Below are positions 1-24,062 of a DNA stretch of 64,000 nt, piece after piece. A program made the translations under genes and the position numbers. Within the stretch, counting starts at the first letter, position 1; each line of letters starts with the position of its first letter. Source of the stretch: Amoebidium appalachense (Eukaryota > Ichthyosporea); assembly GCA_963693365.1 (NCBI GenBank), contig CAVNZM010000017.1, positions 5,952,001 through 6,016,000 of the forward strand. The letters are read 5' to 3'. The notes beneath the pieces are model-generated. The model had not been told where the DNA came from. It did no database searches and was given only the letters and a program-made list of their open reading frames with translations.

Positions 1-325
1 GGAATGTACGTATATGTGTATGGTGTGGGTGAGTATTTTTGCATGTTCATGTCGGGTGCTCATCGCTGGTCAATGTTTCTGCACCTCGTGTGTGTGTGTG
101 TGGTACATGCATGTGCAACTACGTTTGAATCAAATACGTGAGCTCGAGAAAGTGTGTGTGTGCGTGTGTGCACGTTATTATTTAGTTAGCCTCAATGTTG
201 ACGGTTTGGGAAATTATGTAAATCGCTGCTAAATCCCGAGTACTATAGATGACCAGGTTGTCCGATAGTTCATATGACGGCAGCCTATGGGGTGGGGGAC
301 CCACCTTTCTTAGGGGATGGGTGAG

Positions 326-359
<34 letters not shown>

Positions 360-1396
360 ACAAAAAAAAAAAAAAAAAAAAAAAAAGCTAGCTATTACCC
401 CACTCCCCGTTCCAAATCAAGAATCCTTACTTTGCGCGTTTCTTCGTATCGATCGGTGTGTTTATGGGTAGGTTTCTCAATCGTGTGGGTGTACATATGT
501 TGGCTTTTGTCTTAATGCCAGTGTGTATTTTTGGCGTCTCAAGTGTTGGCGGGTAAATATAGCCTTTCGTGTACATGTGTGCGTGCGTGTATGTCTGTAT
601 CCTTTTCATGTTTGTGTGCCGGTGTGCACATTACATCATGTTCTTTAGCGTGGATGTAAATAAACGGTGTCGGTGTGTATTTCGGGGAACCCAACTAATT
701 GATTTTCTTGTCTTTATGGTGCTTCGTAGAGTAAGAAAAACCCTGATATATATCAACACCCGACATCTATGTACTTGATCATGATATACCGCTGAGGGGA
801 TATTCCGAGCAAAACTCCCCATACCTGAGACTGGTCTCTCTTTGCCTCGAGTAAACAGCGTAAACTCCCGTGTGTATTTGTACCTGCTCATGTTGCAAGC
901 ATGATGATGCATGATGTATTTGTAAACATATCTGTTCGTGTGAATGTGTGCATTAAATAGAGCAGTTGACCACATGTGTTTGCCGGCCAACGTCGTGTAG
1001 AAGCCAGCACACAAGTAACACGCCGTTTCATTTTTGGATCAATTTTTTATTGTTCAAAGTTGACCACATTCAATATAATTCATTCAGCCCGGCCATAACA
1101 TGTACTTGTTTGCTACAAAAACGCGAGGTCAAAGGAACCACAGAACACCCACTCCATTCAGTTACGTGATAACACCCTGTTTAGATCTCTCTCTCCTTTT
1201 CCCCATCCGGTAACCAAGTGATCCGACCGGCATTAATTAGTGTACATTGACGAGAGTTTGTAGGTTTTGCATACGCATGTATCCCTGCCTGATTACAACT
1301 ATTTCTTTGAGGTAAATCTCCTTTTTTTTCATCTGCTGTGTTCCTATTACCATTCATAAGTAAAACCATAACCCCCCCCCCCCCCCCCCCCCTCCT
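1..1396. other. Non-coding repeat-rich stretch beyond EIPR1 3' end
   Basis: No gene recognised. It holds short TG runs, a C33 tract (about 327-359) followed almost at once by A25 (362-386), and a second poly-C run (about 1372-1392) just past the EIPR1 stop codon. The open frames here are short and show no conserved motif. Confidence 0.6.
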
Positions 1397-15078
<13,682 letters not shown>

Positions 15079-15288
15079 ATTTAAAGAACACAGGGTGGAC
15101 TCTACCCGCTTAATTTTTGAGATGGAACAAAAATGGGTGCTTCTTTGGTGTTGGCCTGTGTGCTTGTGGTTCTTCTCGAAACGATCGTAATCTTAAGTGA
15201 TGTGTAATCGTGTGTGTGTTCTGGGAGTGACAGAGGGATTCCGGATTTTGACGGGGGAGGGGGGTGGCGGTGCGGTGGTGGTGGTGGT

Positions 15289-15331
<43 letters not shown>

Positions 15332-15436
15332 CGGGGCGGGGGGAGGGGGGGGGGGGGGAGGAGTGGGGGGAAGGAGGGGGGCGGGTTGGGGGTTTTGGGG
15401 GGGGGGGGGGGGGGGGGGAGGGGGGGGTAGAGGGAG

Positions 15437-15506
<70 letters not shown>

Positions 15507-15830
15507 ACGAAGCTTTGTTTGAAGCAAGCCCTAGTTATGCTGATATGATACTAGCTCAAAAACCGAATATCCCAAAAGCCTACAGCAGCATTTCAGAATA
15601 TAGCTATACTGCACATAGACGTCGAGCGACATGCGCCGTCATCGAATCCTGAGGTGTCAATTCCTACAGTGAGGCCTAAATTGCAGCTGCGAAAGCCCAG
15701 AGGTAAATTTTTTGATCAAATTGCATATTGCCCAAATCAAGCTATTCTGCAATTTATGTTTGGGTTACCTCTTTCCTCCCTCTATGATCCAACGGCCCCC
15801 GGACCCCCCCGACTCCGAGCCCCCCCCCCC
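15079..15830. other. EIPR1 upstream region with G-rich tracts and a (TTG)n repeat
   Basis: No gene recognised. Near EIPR1 the sequence is ordinary and AT-richer. It then holds long G tracts (15288-15427) and about 22 TTG units (15437-15503). From 15504 to 15830 it is unique sequence ending in a C10 run, into which the copia element is inserted. No convincing TATA box for EIPR1 is visible. Confidence 0.6.
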
Positions 15831-16596
15831 TGTTGGAGTACACTGGTACTCCCGGCTAGCAATGTCTGTTAGAGAAAGTTTCTGAGCAATTGAATAACTG
15901 TTTCAACACTCACTCGAGTGCATAGAGCTTTTGTTTACGGTCATATTCATATATGGTAGTTATATGTTTGAGCCAAAACTGTACCAATGACGAGCTTCAC
16001 TAGCAACGTGCTAATTGTGCTCTCTTTTCGGCTATTCCCGGTTCAGATGATGTCATGTCTATATTTGCCACAGGATTCTATTCTTAGAGTGGTAGTGTGC
16101 TTTATTCCCGGATATTCTCAGAATATTTTTAGTTGTGTGAAGCAAGATTTACGTTTAACTGCAATTGGTGTGTTAAACACGTTTATTTGTGTGCTTTAGT
16201 GCAAGTTAACTAGCCACTCAACGTGCACAGTTAACTTTTATATCTTTAACGACTTGTTTTCATTGTGCTCTCTTTTCGGCCATGCTGTACATGGCCCACC
16301 ACCAGGGTGCACACGAGGCCACCATGAGGTGGCCAACGACTATATAAAGCAGTGCCTCCCATGTCACAAACATGGGAAGCAGAACGTTTGATTTACACTT
16401 TTCTACTGTCGTTTCCAGTGCACAAAACACATAGACTAGTTACCCATCATACACGACACTATGTCTGACAACTTACAGTTGCAGCAACTAGTCCAACTAC
16501 TGGAGCAGAGGTTGGCCTCACAAGATGCAATCATTTCTGACTTACAGAAGGAACAACGTGCACTAGAACTAGCTTCTATGAACACAATGTCCAACA
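15831..16596 (+). repeat. Copia 5' LTR
   Basis: 766 bp, TGTTGG...CCAACA. Contains a TATATAAA box (16341-16348), three short hairpins around it, and the gag start codon at 16461, so gag begins inside the LTR. Confidence 0.95.
16278..16376 (+). promoter_or_regulatory. Copia LTR core promoter with three hairpins
   Basis: TATATAAA at 16341-16348 is the only strong TATA box of the LTR. It is flanked by three perfect 7-bp stems: 16278-16296 (GGCCATG/CATGGCC, loop 5), 16317-16334 (GGCCACC/GGTGGCC, loop 4) and 16358-16376 (CCCATGT/ACATGGG, loop 5). The third lies where transcription should start, about 20-30 nt downstream of the TATA box. The same set recurs in the 3' LTR at +5114. Confidence 0.7.
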
Positions 16597-18396
16597 GGGT
16601 TATGGGCCCCTCACGTAATGATTCCATCAAGTTCAAGGTCGACATCCCTCTCTTCACTGGCATTGATAATGATTCAGGCACGGACTACCACACATGGGCC
16701 GAAACCATGTATGTCCAGCTTTCTGGTGCTGGTCTTCTCCACACCATCGCGCCCAGTACGGAGCACCCGGCTACCCGTGAACAGGTCGACACTGCCCGTT
16801 CCTACCTGTGGCAAGCACTCTCGGTTGACGTGCGTTGTATCCTAGGGTTAACACGCACCACCACACCTGCGGAGATATGGTCGGCCCTATCTGCCCACTA
16901 CCTGGAGCAATCTGAGGCCAATCAGTACGACCTTATCGGGCTGTACATGAATTCTACGCCTGAACCTACGGACACCGCGACGAAATACGCCATGAAACTC
17001 CGCGGCTACGTGCGGCGCCTGGCCGATTACGGCACACAAATTGGTGATGCTCAAGTGCTGACCAAGCTCACCAACGACCTCGGCAAGGTGCCTTACTACG
17101 AAATGCCTGTAATTGCCTACAAGATGACACCCAAGCCTACCGTGATGGGCCTCCTCCAACAGCTACGGGCATATGAGACCAGCCACCCACGTGCACGTGT
17201 GACTACCAGCTCCGGGCCGGCCGCCTTCACCACACGGGCTCCTCAACCTGTCATCTGCCACGGCTGCGGCAAACCAGGCCACATCAAGTCTCAGTGCCCC
17301 AAAGGCAACGGCCAACACAGCAACTCTGGCAACAACCGTGCCAGCACCTACCCCAAGGGTTCCTGCGTCAACCACCCACTGTCTACCAGTCACACTACCG
17401 CCATGTGCAAGGGGGGCAACCGTGCCAACGGCCGCAAACCTAAGGGTGGTCCCCTCCCGCCTGGGTCCTGCATCAACCACCCTGCCTCTACTACCCACAC
17501 TACGGCACAGTGCAAGGGGGGGGCTGCCGCTCCCCGGGCTTTCCTCATGTCTAGCAACGACTGTGGCACCAACAAGGTGCTCCTCGACTCTGGAGCCACT
17601 GACCATGTGTGCCCCCGGCCCGATGTGTTCATCAACATGCGTGCGGCGCCTTACTCCACGGTCCAAGTAGCCGACAAGGGTGCATGTGCAGTGCTTGGGG
17701 TGGGCGACGTGTTCTTTTCCAGCACCATCGACGGCGTTACTGCGGTGCATCAGCTGACGGATGTACTCTACGTGCCCTCCATCCCCGACACTCTCATCAG
17801 TGTGTTCACGGCAACTACCAACGGTGTTTTACCCCGCTTTGACACCCGCGGCGGCGTTAAGTTGTGCTACGGCGATCAAATTCTGGCCACCGGCTCGGCT
17901 GTCGGCACCAAGCTGTACCACATGGCGGTGTCTCTTCTGCGCGCGGACACAACCCCGGACGCCCAAACCACCACTGCTCCGCGTATCCTCAAGGTTACTG
18001 CCGACCTCAACACGTGGCACTACCGTCTGGGCCATGCTGGCATTGACGCTGTACGCTCGGTCATCAAGTCTGCAGGCCTGTTGGTGGGTGGCGGTGCCAA
18101 GTCTCCGGGTGTGTGTGAGCCCTGTGCCCTCGGCAAAGCCCACCGTGTTGCCTTCTCCGAATCAACTAGCCAAGCTCCCCGGGTCCTAGCCAAGGTTCAC
18201 AGCGACATCAGCGGCCCCTTCCCTCCCGCGATCGGTGGTGCTCAGTACTTGGCGACGTTCCACGACGAATTCACCGGCCACACCACGGCCGTGCCCCTCG
18301 TCAAGAAGTCGGACACACTGGCTGCATATGTGACGTACCACAAGGCGGCGGTTACCCAACACGGTGTTCCCATGCAGGTGTTTCAGTCCGACGGGG
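16461..18396 (+). CDS. Copia gag-pol, N-terminal part (gag, protease, integrase), frameshifted at its end
   Basis: Starts at ATG 16461 inside the LTR, about 110 nt after the TATA box, and runs through the primer site in frame. The capsid-like region is at residues 60-230. A CCHC zinc knuckle (CHGCGKPGHIKSQC) starts near residue 266, followed by two similar motifs of the form CxNHPxSTxHTTxxCKGG. The aspartic protease motif LLDSGATDH is near residue 374. The integrase N-terminal zinc finger is WHYRLGHAG...CEPC near residue 517, and the catalytic core begins with HSDISGPF, with the second Asp in QSDGG. Inside the G7 run after that Asp the frame shifts, and the remaining frame to 18506 is not family sequence. 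A copia polyprotein is normally one frame, so this copy is broken or the G-run length was misread. Confidence 0.92.
16597..16609 (+). promoter_or_regulatory. Primer-binding site, half-tRNA-iMet type
   Basis: GGGTTATGGGCCC directly follows the LTR's terminal CA. It is complementary to the anticodon stem-loop of eukaryotic initiator tRNA-Met (GGGCCCAUAACCC), not to a tRNA 3' end. This is the arrangement known for Drosophila copia, which primes from a cleaved 5' half tRNA. Here the site also lies within the gag reading frame. Confidence 0.85.
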
Positions 18397-18406
18397 GGGC
18401 GAGTAC

Positions 18407-20758
18407 ATGGGCACGGCCTTCGGGGACTACAACCGTGAGCATGGCATTCGCCATCAGATCACTACCACCGGCTCTCCTCAACAGAATGGGACTGCCGAAC
18501 GACTGAACCGGACCCTCCTCGACATGGTTCGGGCACTCCTGCAGCAGTCCGGCCTTCCGGTGGGATTCTGGGCCGAGGCAGCTGTGACCGCGGCTTTTAT
18601 ACGCAACATGCTCCCGTCGCGAGCCACCGGCAGCCAATCGTCTCCCGCCCTGCTGTGGACCGGCATTCCTCCCGACTACAGCCGGCTCCGTGTCTGGGGC
18701 TCTCCCTGCTACGTCCATCAACAGGATACACCGAAACTGGCGCCTCGTGCCGTCAAGGGCATCTTCGTGGGCTACCCTCCTAACATCAAGGGCTACAAGG
18801 TCTGGATTCCAGCAGCACACAAGATGACCGTCAGCCGTGACGTGCAGTTCGACGAGGCTGCTATTCTGCACCCCCTCCGTGATGTCCCATCTGATTGGTC
18901 GACCGCACCGGCAATTCATCATTTTTTGGAGTCATCTGATTCGTCAAATCAGCCAGCCAATCACATCGTCCGGAATGATCAGCAATCTGATTCGTCTCGT
19001 CTGTCAGCCAATGGGACAGCGCCGAGTGATCAATTGGACATTCCGATCCTGCCCGAGCCTGCACATCGGCTCCCCCGGACGACCCGTAGTGGCGCTGTGT
19101 ACAACGACCAACGTCGAGGCCCGACTGCCAACGTGGCTGCTGCTACGGCCCCCCTTGCCCCCCAGGCTACGGCTCCTGCATCAACACCCATCAAGGCTTC
19201 CACCATTGTTGTCCCCAAGACTGTCCGGGCTGCACTCAAGAGTCCCCAGCGTCTGAAATGGGAGGAGGCTGCACACCGTGAGCTCAAGGCCCTGGAAGAC
19301 AACGGCACCTTCACCCTTGTGCCCCGTCCAGAGGATGGCTCCACTGTCATTCCGGTCGGCTGGGTCTTTACGGTCAAGCAGGACAACGTCGGCAACGTCA
19401 CTGCTTTCAAGGCCCGGCTTGTGGCCCGGGGCAACTACCAGCAGCCTGGCCAGGACTATTTCGTCACCGAGTCACCTGTGGCTGCGCTGGCTACCATCCG
19501 GCTGGTTTTGGCTACCTCCGTGGCCCAAGGTCTGCCTCTGCGCCACATCGACGTCAACACAGCATTCCTCAACGGCACCGTCAACGAGACCATCTACATT
19601 GAGCAGCCCCCTGGCTTCGTCAACCCCTCGGCCCCCCATGCTGTCGGCTTGCTCCACAAGGCGCTCTACGGCCTAAAACAGGCACCGCGCCAGTGGTATG
19701 AGGCCCTCCGTGACCATCTCCTCGACCAAGGCTTCATTGTGAGTGCTGCTGACCCGTGCCTGTTCATCAAGAATGCCGGGACCCCAACGTTTATTGCCCT
19801 TGCTGCCTACGTGGATGACTTCACCGTGACGGCCGCCACTGATGCGCTCATCGACGATTTTTTCACCAAGCTGGATGCTCGTTTCTCTGCCAAGGACCTG
19901 GGTCGTCCTACCCTGCTCATCGGGCACACTCTTACCTGGCTGGAGGACGGGTCTCTGCGTCTGGGCCATCGTCAACACATCATCGACTTGGCTGCCCGTT
20001 TTCGTCTCACCCACATGTCCGGCACCAAGACCCCCATCGTCCCGGGCCAGGCCAGTGAAAGCAACAAGACCCCAGCCTACAGCAAGAAGGAGGACTATGC
20101 CAGCCTGGTCGGTGCCCTGCTGTGGATTGCGCGTACCACCCGCCCCGACATTTCCCAGGCTCTGGGAGTCCTTACTCGACACATTCATGCGCCCACCGTC
20201 ACCCACTGGACTATGGCTACCAGAGTTGTAAGCTACCTGCTGGCCACCATCGACCTGGGTATTGTCTACCGTCCCGGCCCCCCCAACCTTGTTGGCTACT
20301 CCGACTCCGACTACGCCGAGGACCGCGACACCCGGCGCTCCACCACGGGCTATGTCTTCTTCATCAACTCCTCCCCTGTGTCCTGGGTGTCTCGGCTCCA
20401 GTCCATCACCACCCACAGCTCCACTGAGGCTGAATTTGTGGCCATGTCTGCTGCTACGAACGAGGCCCTATGGCTCAACTATGTGATGGACGACCTGGGC
20501 CTTAATCCTATCAATGAGCCCACCCCGGTGCCCATCCATGGGGACAATGAGTCTGCCCGGGCCCTGCTGGACACCCTGGGGGTTAAGCCCAAGACCAAGC
20601 ACATCGACGTCCGCTACTGCTCCGTCAAGGAACATCACCTGCTGGGCAACATCACTGTGGTCCCGGTGGCTTCTGCTGACAACAAGGCCGACATGTTCAC
20701 CAAGGCCCTGTCTGCCTCTTTCTTCACCAAGGCCGTGGGGATGCTCAACATGTGCTGA
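18407..20758 (+). CDS. Copia pol, C-terminal part (integrase end, reverse transcriptase, RNase H)
   Basis: Continues the polyprotein in another frame after the 18391-18397 G run. The ATG at 18407 is internal, not a natural start. The integrase end has SPQQNGTAERLNRTLLDM with the catalytic Glu. The reverse transcriptase (about 19260-19990) shows WEEAAHRELKALEDN, ARLVARGNYQQPGQDY, HIDVNTAFLNGT, LYGLKQAPRQWY and the YVDD active site near 19807. RNase H follows with GYSDSDYAEDRDTRRSTTGY, SSTEAEFVA, and TKHIDVRYCSVKEH before the TGA at 20756. All catalytic motifs are intact. Codon use is GC-rich, unlike the flanks. Confidence 0.93.
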   Translation: MGTAFGDYNREHGIRHQITTTGSPQQNGTAERLNRTLLDMVRALLQQSGLPVGFWAEAAVTAAFIRNMLPSRATGSQSSPALLWTGIPPDYSRLRVWGSPCYVHQQDTPKLAPRAVKGIFVGYPPNIKGYKVWIPAAHKMTVSRDVQFDEAAILHPLRDVPSDWSTAPAIHHFLESSDSSNQPANHIVRNDQQSDSSRLSANGTAPSDQLDIPILPEPAHRLPRTTRSGAVYNDQRRGPTANVAAATAPLAPQATAPASTPIKASTIVVPKTVRAALKSPQRLKWEEAAHRELKALEDNGTFTLVPRPEDGSTVIPVGWVFTVKQDNVGNVTAFKARLVARGNYQQPGQDYFVTESPVAALATIRLVLATSVAQGLPLRHIDVNTAFLNGTVNETIYIEQPPGFVNPSAPHAVGLLHKALYGLKQAPRQWYEALRDHLLDQGFIVSAADPCLFIKNAGTPTFIALAAYVDDFTVTAATDALIDDFFTKLDARFSAKDLGRPTLLIGHTLTWLEDGSLRLGHRQHIIDLAARFRLTHMSGTKTPIVPGQASESNKTPAYSKKEDYASLVGALLWIARTTRPDISQALGVLTRHIHAPTVTHWTMATRVVSYLLATIDLGIVYRPGPPNLVGYSDSDYAEDRDTRRSTTGYVFFINSSPVSWVSRLQSITTHSSTEAEFVAMSAATNEALWLNYVMDDLGLNPINEPTPVPIHGDNESARALLDTLGVKPKTKHIDVRYCSVKEHHLLGNITVVPVASADNKADMFTKALSASFFTKAVGMLNMC

Positions 20759-20944
20759 GCACCCGTCATCAACCAACTGCGCCCTCATACTTCAGGGGGG
20801 GGGAGAGAGTTGCATCCGACTGTGCAACTACGTGTACCATACTAAAATTGAGTAGGGGAATCTTTATTGTCTGTATTTTGTGCACCTGAAGCACTCGAGC
20901 TCAGTTGCATTAATTCATACCACAATTATCCAATTGAGTAGGGG
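20759..20944 (+). other. Copia 3' untranslated region with purine tracts
   Basis: Contains G9-GAGAGAG at about 20796 and two copies of ATTGAGTAGGGG (about 20847 and 20933), the second touching the LTR. Either could be the polypurine tract; position favours the second. Confidence 0.5.
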
Positions 20945-21710
20945 TGTTGGAGTACACTGGTACTCCCGGCTAGCAATGTCTGTTAGAGAAAGTTTCTGAG
21001 CAATTGAATAACTGTTTCAACACTCACTCGAGTGCATAGAGCTTTTGTTTACGGTCATATTCATATATGGTAGTTATATGTTTGAGCCAAAACTGTACCA
21101 ATGACGAGCTTCACTAGCAACGTGCTAATTGTGCTCTCTTTTCGGCTATTCCCGGTTCAGATGATGTCATGTCTATATTTGCCACAGGATTCTATTCTTA
21201 GAGTGGTAGTGTGCTTTATTCCCGGATATTCTCAGAATATTTTTAGTTGTGTGAAGCAAGATTTACGTTTAACTGCAATTGGTGTGTTAAACACGTTTAT
21301 TTGTGTGCTTTAGTGCAAGTTAACTAGCCACTCAACGTGCACAGTTAACTTTTATATCTTTAACGACTTGTTTTCATTGTGCTCTCTTTTCGGCCATGCT
21401 GTACATGGCCCACCACCAGGGTGCACACGAGGCCACCATGAGGTGGCCAACGACTATATAAAGCAGTGCCTCCCATGTCACAAACATGGGAAGCAGAACG
21501 TTTGATTTACACTTTTCTACTGTCGTTTCCAGTGCACAAAACACATAGACTAGTTACCCATCATACACGACACTATGTCTGACAACTTACAGTTGCAGCA
21601 ACTAGTCCAACTACTGGAGCAGAGGTTGGCCTCACAAGATGCAATCATTTCTGACTTACAGAAGGAACAACGTGCACTAGAACTAGCTTCTATGAACACA
21701 ATGTCCAACA
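20945..21710 (+). repeat. Copia 3' LTR
   Basis: Matches the 5' LTR base for base as far as I can read, including TATATAAA at 21455 and the gag ATG at 21575. It ends CCAACA against poly-C. Confidence 0.95.
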
Positions 21711-22108
21711 CCCCCCCCCCCCCCCCCCCCCTCCTTCAAACCCACCGGCGGCGCGCCGCCGCCGCGCCGCCCATACACGCACAACCACACACAAAAAAAG
21801 ACTGGCACCTGGGCTTTGTAACTTTTCAAAACAATTATTGGCCCGGTCTAACATCAATACAATGCCCACACCTTCAATTCGCACACACAAACCGATCCTT
21901 ACACTTTTTCGAGATCCGGTTCCTAGGCCGGTGTTTCAATTCCCCAGTGAATGTTTTTTTTCGCCTCCTCCCCTCTTCGCCAAAGCACACACAGATCTAT
22001 GTGCTGTCTGCTCACAGAAAGCACACTTGTCTTCGTCGATCTGAAATTGGGCTCATGTTTCACGACGTACAGATCCTAAGTCTGGGAACTTTTTGTGCAT
22101 GTATATAG
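21575..22108 (+). other. Read-out frame from the 3' LTR gag start
   Basis: The gag start codon carried by the 3' LTR opens a 177-codon frame: 45 gag codons, then a Pro run from the poly-C tract, then unique flanking sequence. It is a by-product of the LTR structure, but the LTR promoter could express it. No known domain in the non-LTR part. Confidence 0.4.
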
Positions 22109-22577
22109 CTGCCAGTCGAGCACACATTCTTTCAGGGAGTTTCTCCTTTTTATAGAGGCACACGTGACCCCCACGGGGTAGAAAAGCCAGAGATCCAATG
22201 TTCATTGGAACTTGCATGCCTTCTAGTTCAGTTCAATGCAACTCTCATCACTTAGTTACACAACGAACCTTACAGGACCACAGGCCTGCTTTCTGCGTAC
22301 TATACACTTCAACTTGACAATCAGCTTTTTACGTCACAGTCATTCATTTGTCATACATAGCATTCTTCTATTCGTTCATCTCCACAGCACCTAAACAGCC
22401 ACATACTATTAACCTGTTTCCGCAATCATTCATACAAAGCTGTCTGCCCAGGCAGACAGAAATCGATCACATTCACATCCTCACGCCTTCCCTCGCGCCT
22501 TCTCCCGTTCATACAGTGTATCTTAAAACTTAAATGCATGCTATTCCCAAGCACCTATGCCTTATTTTCCCATGCAC
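21711..22577. other. Unique sequence between copia and the RGS gene
   Basis: Starts with the rest of the poly-C target, then a CCG-rich palindromic patch (GGCGGCGCGCCGCC at about 21748). The rest is unique and without a convincing gene. It includes the 3' flank of the minus-strand RGS gene. Confidence 0.5.
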
Positions 22578-23165
22578 CTATGCCTTATTCTTTATTAGAC
22601 CAAGTGACGGAAACTTTAAAAACCTGGAAATTGGGCCATTCCCGGATTTGGTTCCCCGGTGTCTGGTCCTTCCAAACAGCTCTTCCGTTGGTTTGCATGT
22701 TGGTGAAAGTCTATGAGCAGTCCACAAACCAACTGCAAATTCCATGTTCTCCTTTAGGAACCGAAGATATGGTTTTGTTTCCAGAAAATAATACACCTCC
22801 CGTGCTGCGAGATCATAAATGGCGCGCTTGTCCTCCGTTAAGGATGATTGGAAGAGGACATCCTCTTTCTGTGCGGGCGTCAGGTTGATGTTTCGTGTTG
22901 CATCTTCGACTAGGTAAGTTTCGTTAATGAACTCGGCGAGAAAACGCGTAGGGGTGACCCTGTATGCAAGGATCATAAGGAGAAAATCGAGATTATCTTG
23001 GAGCCCATCTGCCTTCAGAAAGGTTTGAAATTTGTCTCGACCCCCCCTTAGAGCTAGGAGATCTTTTAGCAAAGGGCAACCAGGTGGAACCGGCGACTTT
23101 TCGACGGGGGGTCTTTCTGGGAAAGTGTGAAAATTGATGAAGCTCCCAGCAGCATCATTGGCCAT
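22578..23165 (-). CDS. RGS-box domain protein, intronless
   Basis: Regulator of G-protein signalling domain; family members speed GTP hydrolysis by G-alpha subunits at the plasma membrane. The RGS fold is seen in FQTFLKADGLQDNLDFLLMI, FINETYLVEDATRNINLTPA, RAIYDLAAREVYYFLETKPY and LRFLKENMEF, in family order over about 125 residues. The start at 23165 is chosen because CCACCATGG is an ideal eukaryotic context. An upstream in-frame ATG at 23249 would add 28 residues. A possible acceptor (GGTTTTCCAG, about 23199) between them leaves room for a 5' intron. It is small (195 aa) with one domain, followed by a Lys/Arg/Gly-rich tail. Unlike EIPR1, no intron is needed. The precise subfamily is not recognised. 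Confidence 0.8.
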   Translation of the reverse strand: MANDAAGSFINFHTFPERPPVEKSPVPPGCPLLKDLLALRGGRDKFQTFLKADGLQDNLDFLLMILAYRVTPTRFLAEFINETYLVEDATRNINLTPAQKEDVLFQSSLTEDKRAIYDLAAREVYYFLETKPYLRFLKENMEFAVGLWTAHRLSPTCKPTEELFGRTRHRGTKSGNGPISRFLKFPSLGLIKNKA

Positions 23166-23249
23166 GGTGGATCGGTTGTTTCCCGAGCTCCGTCGGCCTG
23201 GAAAACCATATGTACGTATGTCCGGAAGAGTAACAGAACGAACACGCAT

Positions 23250-24031
23250 TGTTAAGATGCAGTATAGGGATTGCTTTTTAGCTTTGTTACCCTGGTAGAT
23301 CTATGGAGGACTGTGAATTCGTACGGTGCGCTTGGGCTACTCTACTGACTTGGTAGCTCGTATTTGTGGAGGTGCGTGGTTTGGTTTCAGAGGAAATAGT
23401 TCGAAGCTCAAAAAAATGCTTGCTAGGATGAGTCGTTCCGAAGCCCTCAACGTGCTGAGCTCAGTTGTGCAAGTGTTAACTATTAACTACTAAAGGCATC
23501 CAATTCACGTTTCGTTGCCTGGTTGTCTGTCACTGACTGGACTACTAAACGAGGCAATTGAAGGACAAAATTCGAGTGTGCACCATACAGCCGAAAACTG
23601 AAACTGCTTGTACGGCCCCGGCCCGGCCCAGCCCTCCGGGGCCGGCCTTATACACCGCGTCATTGTAGTGAAAAAGGAAGATTCTGATTGAAGAATAGAA
23701 AGAAAAATTATGAAAAGAAAACAAAGAAGAAAAGAAAAAAAAGGGGGAATATAGGAAAGTACTGATAATGAAAACCGAAAAAAAACGTAGTGTACAGGGT
23801 ATGCAAATATGGCATGACGACCCTAAATATATATATCGTGTATGACCTGACCTTATTCACAATGGGCGGTATACCCATGACCATTTCCAGGGGGGGGCGT
23901 TATTTTCATACTGAGGCTGCCGCGCGCTTGAGTCGATGAAACTGAAATTTTCAGAAATAATATTTTGAGATAGTAATCGTAACAACATATATTTATCTTC
24001 TAAGAAAACATTTCTCCGTTGAATAGATCCA

Positions 24032-24062
<31 letters not shown>

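Larger units (their letters stand above)
15831..21710 (+). mobile_element. Full-length Ty1/copia LTR retrotransposon
   Basis: Two 766-bp LTRs that read identical by eye (15831-16596 and 20945-21710), beginning TGTTGG and ending CCAACA, flank a primer site and a gag-pol region in copia order: gag, protease, integrase, reverse transcriptase, RNase H. Both outer flanks are poly-C, so the element landed in a C tract and its target duplication cannot be told from the tract. Matching LTRs mean recent insertion, but a frameshift in a G run near 18391-18397 splits pol. The sequence just before the right LTR (GAGTAGGGG) is purine-rich and could prime the second strand. A longer G9/GA run at about 20796 resembles the polypurine tract of other copia elements. 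Confidence 0.95.
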
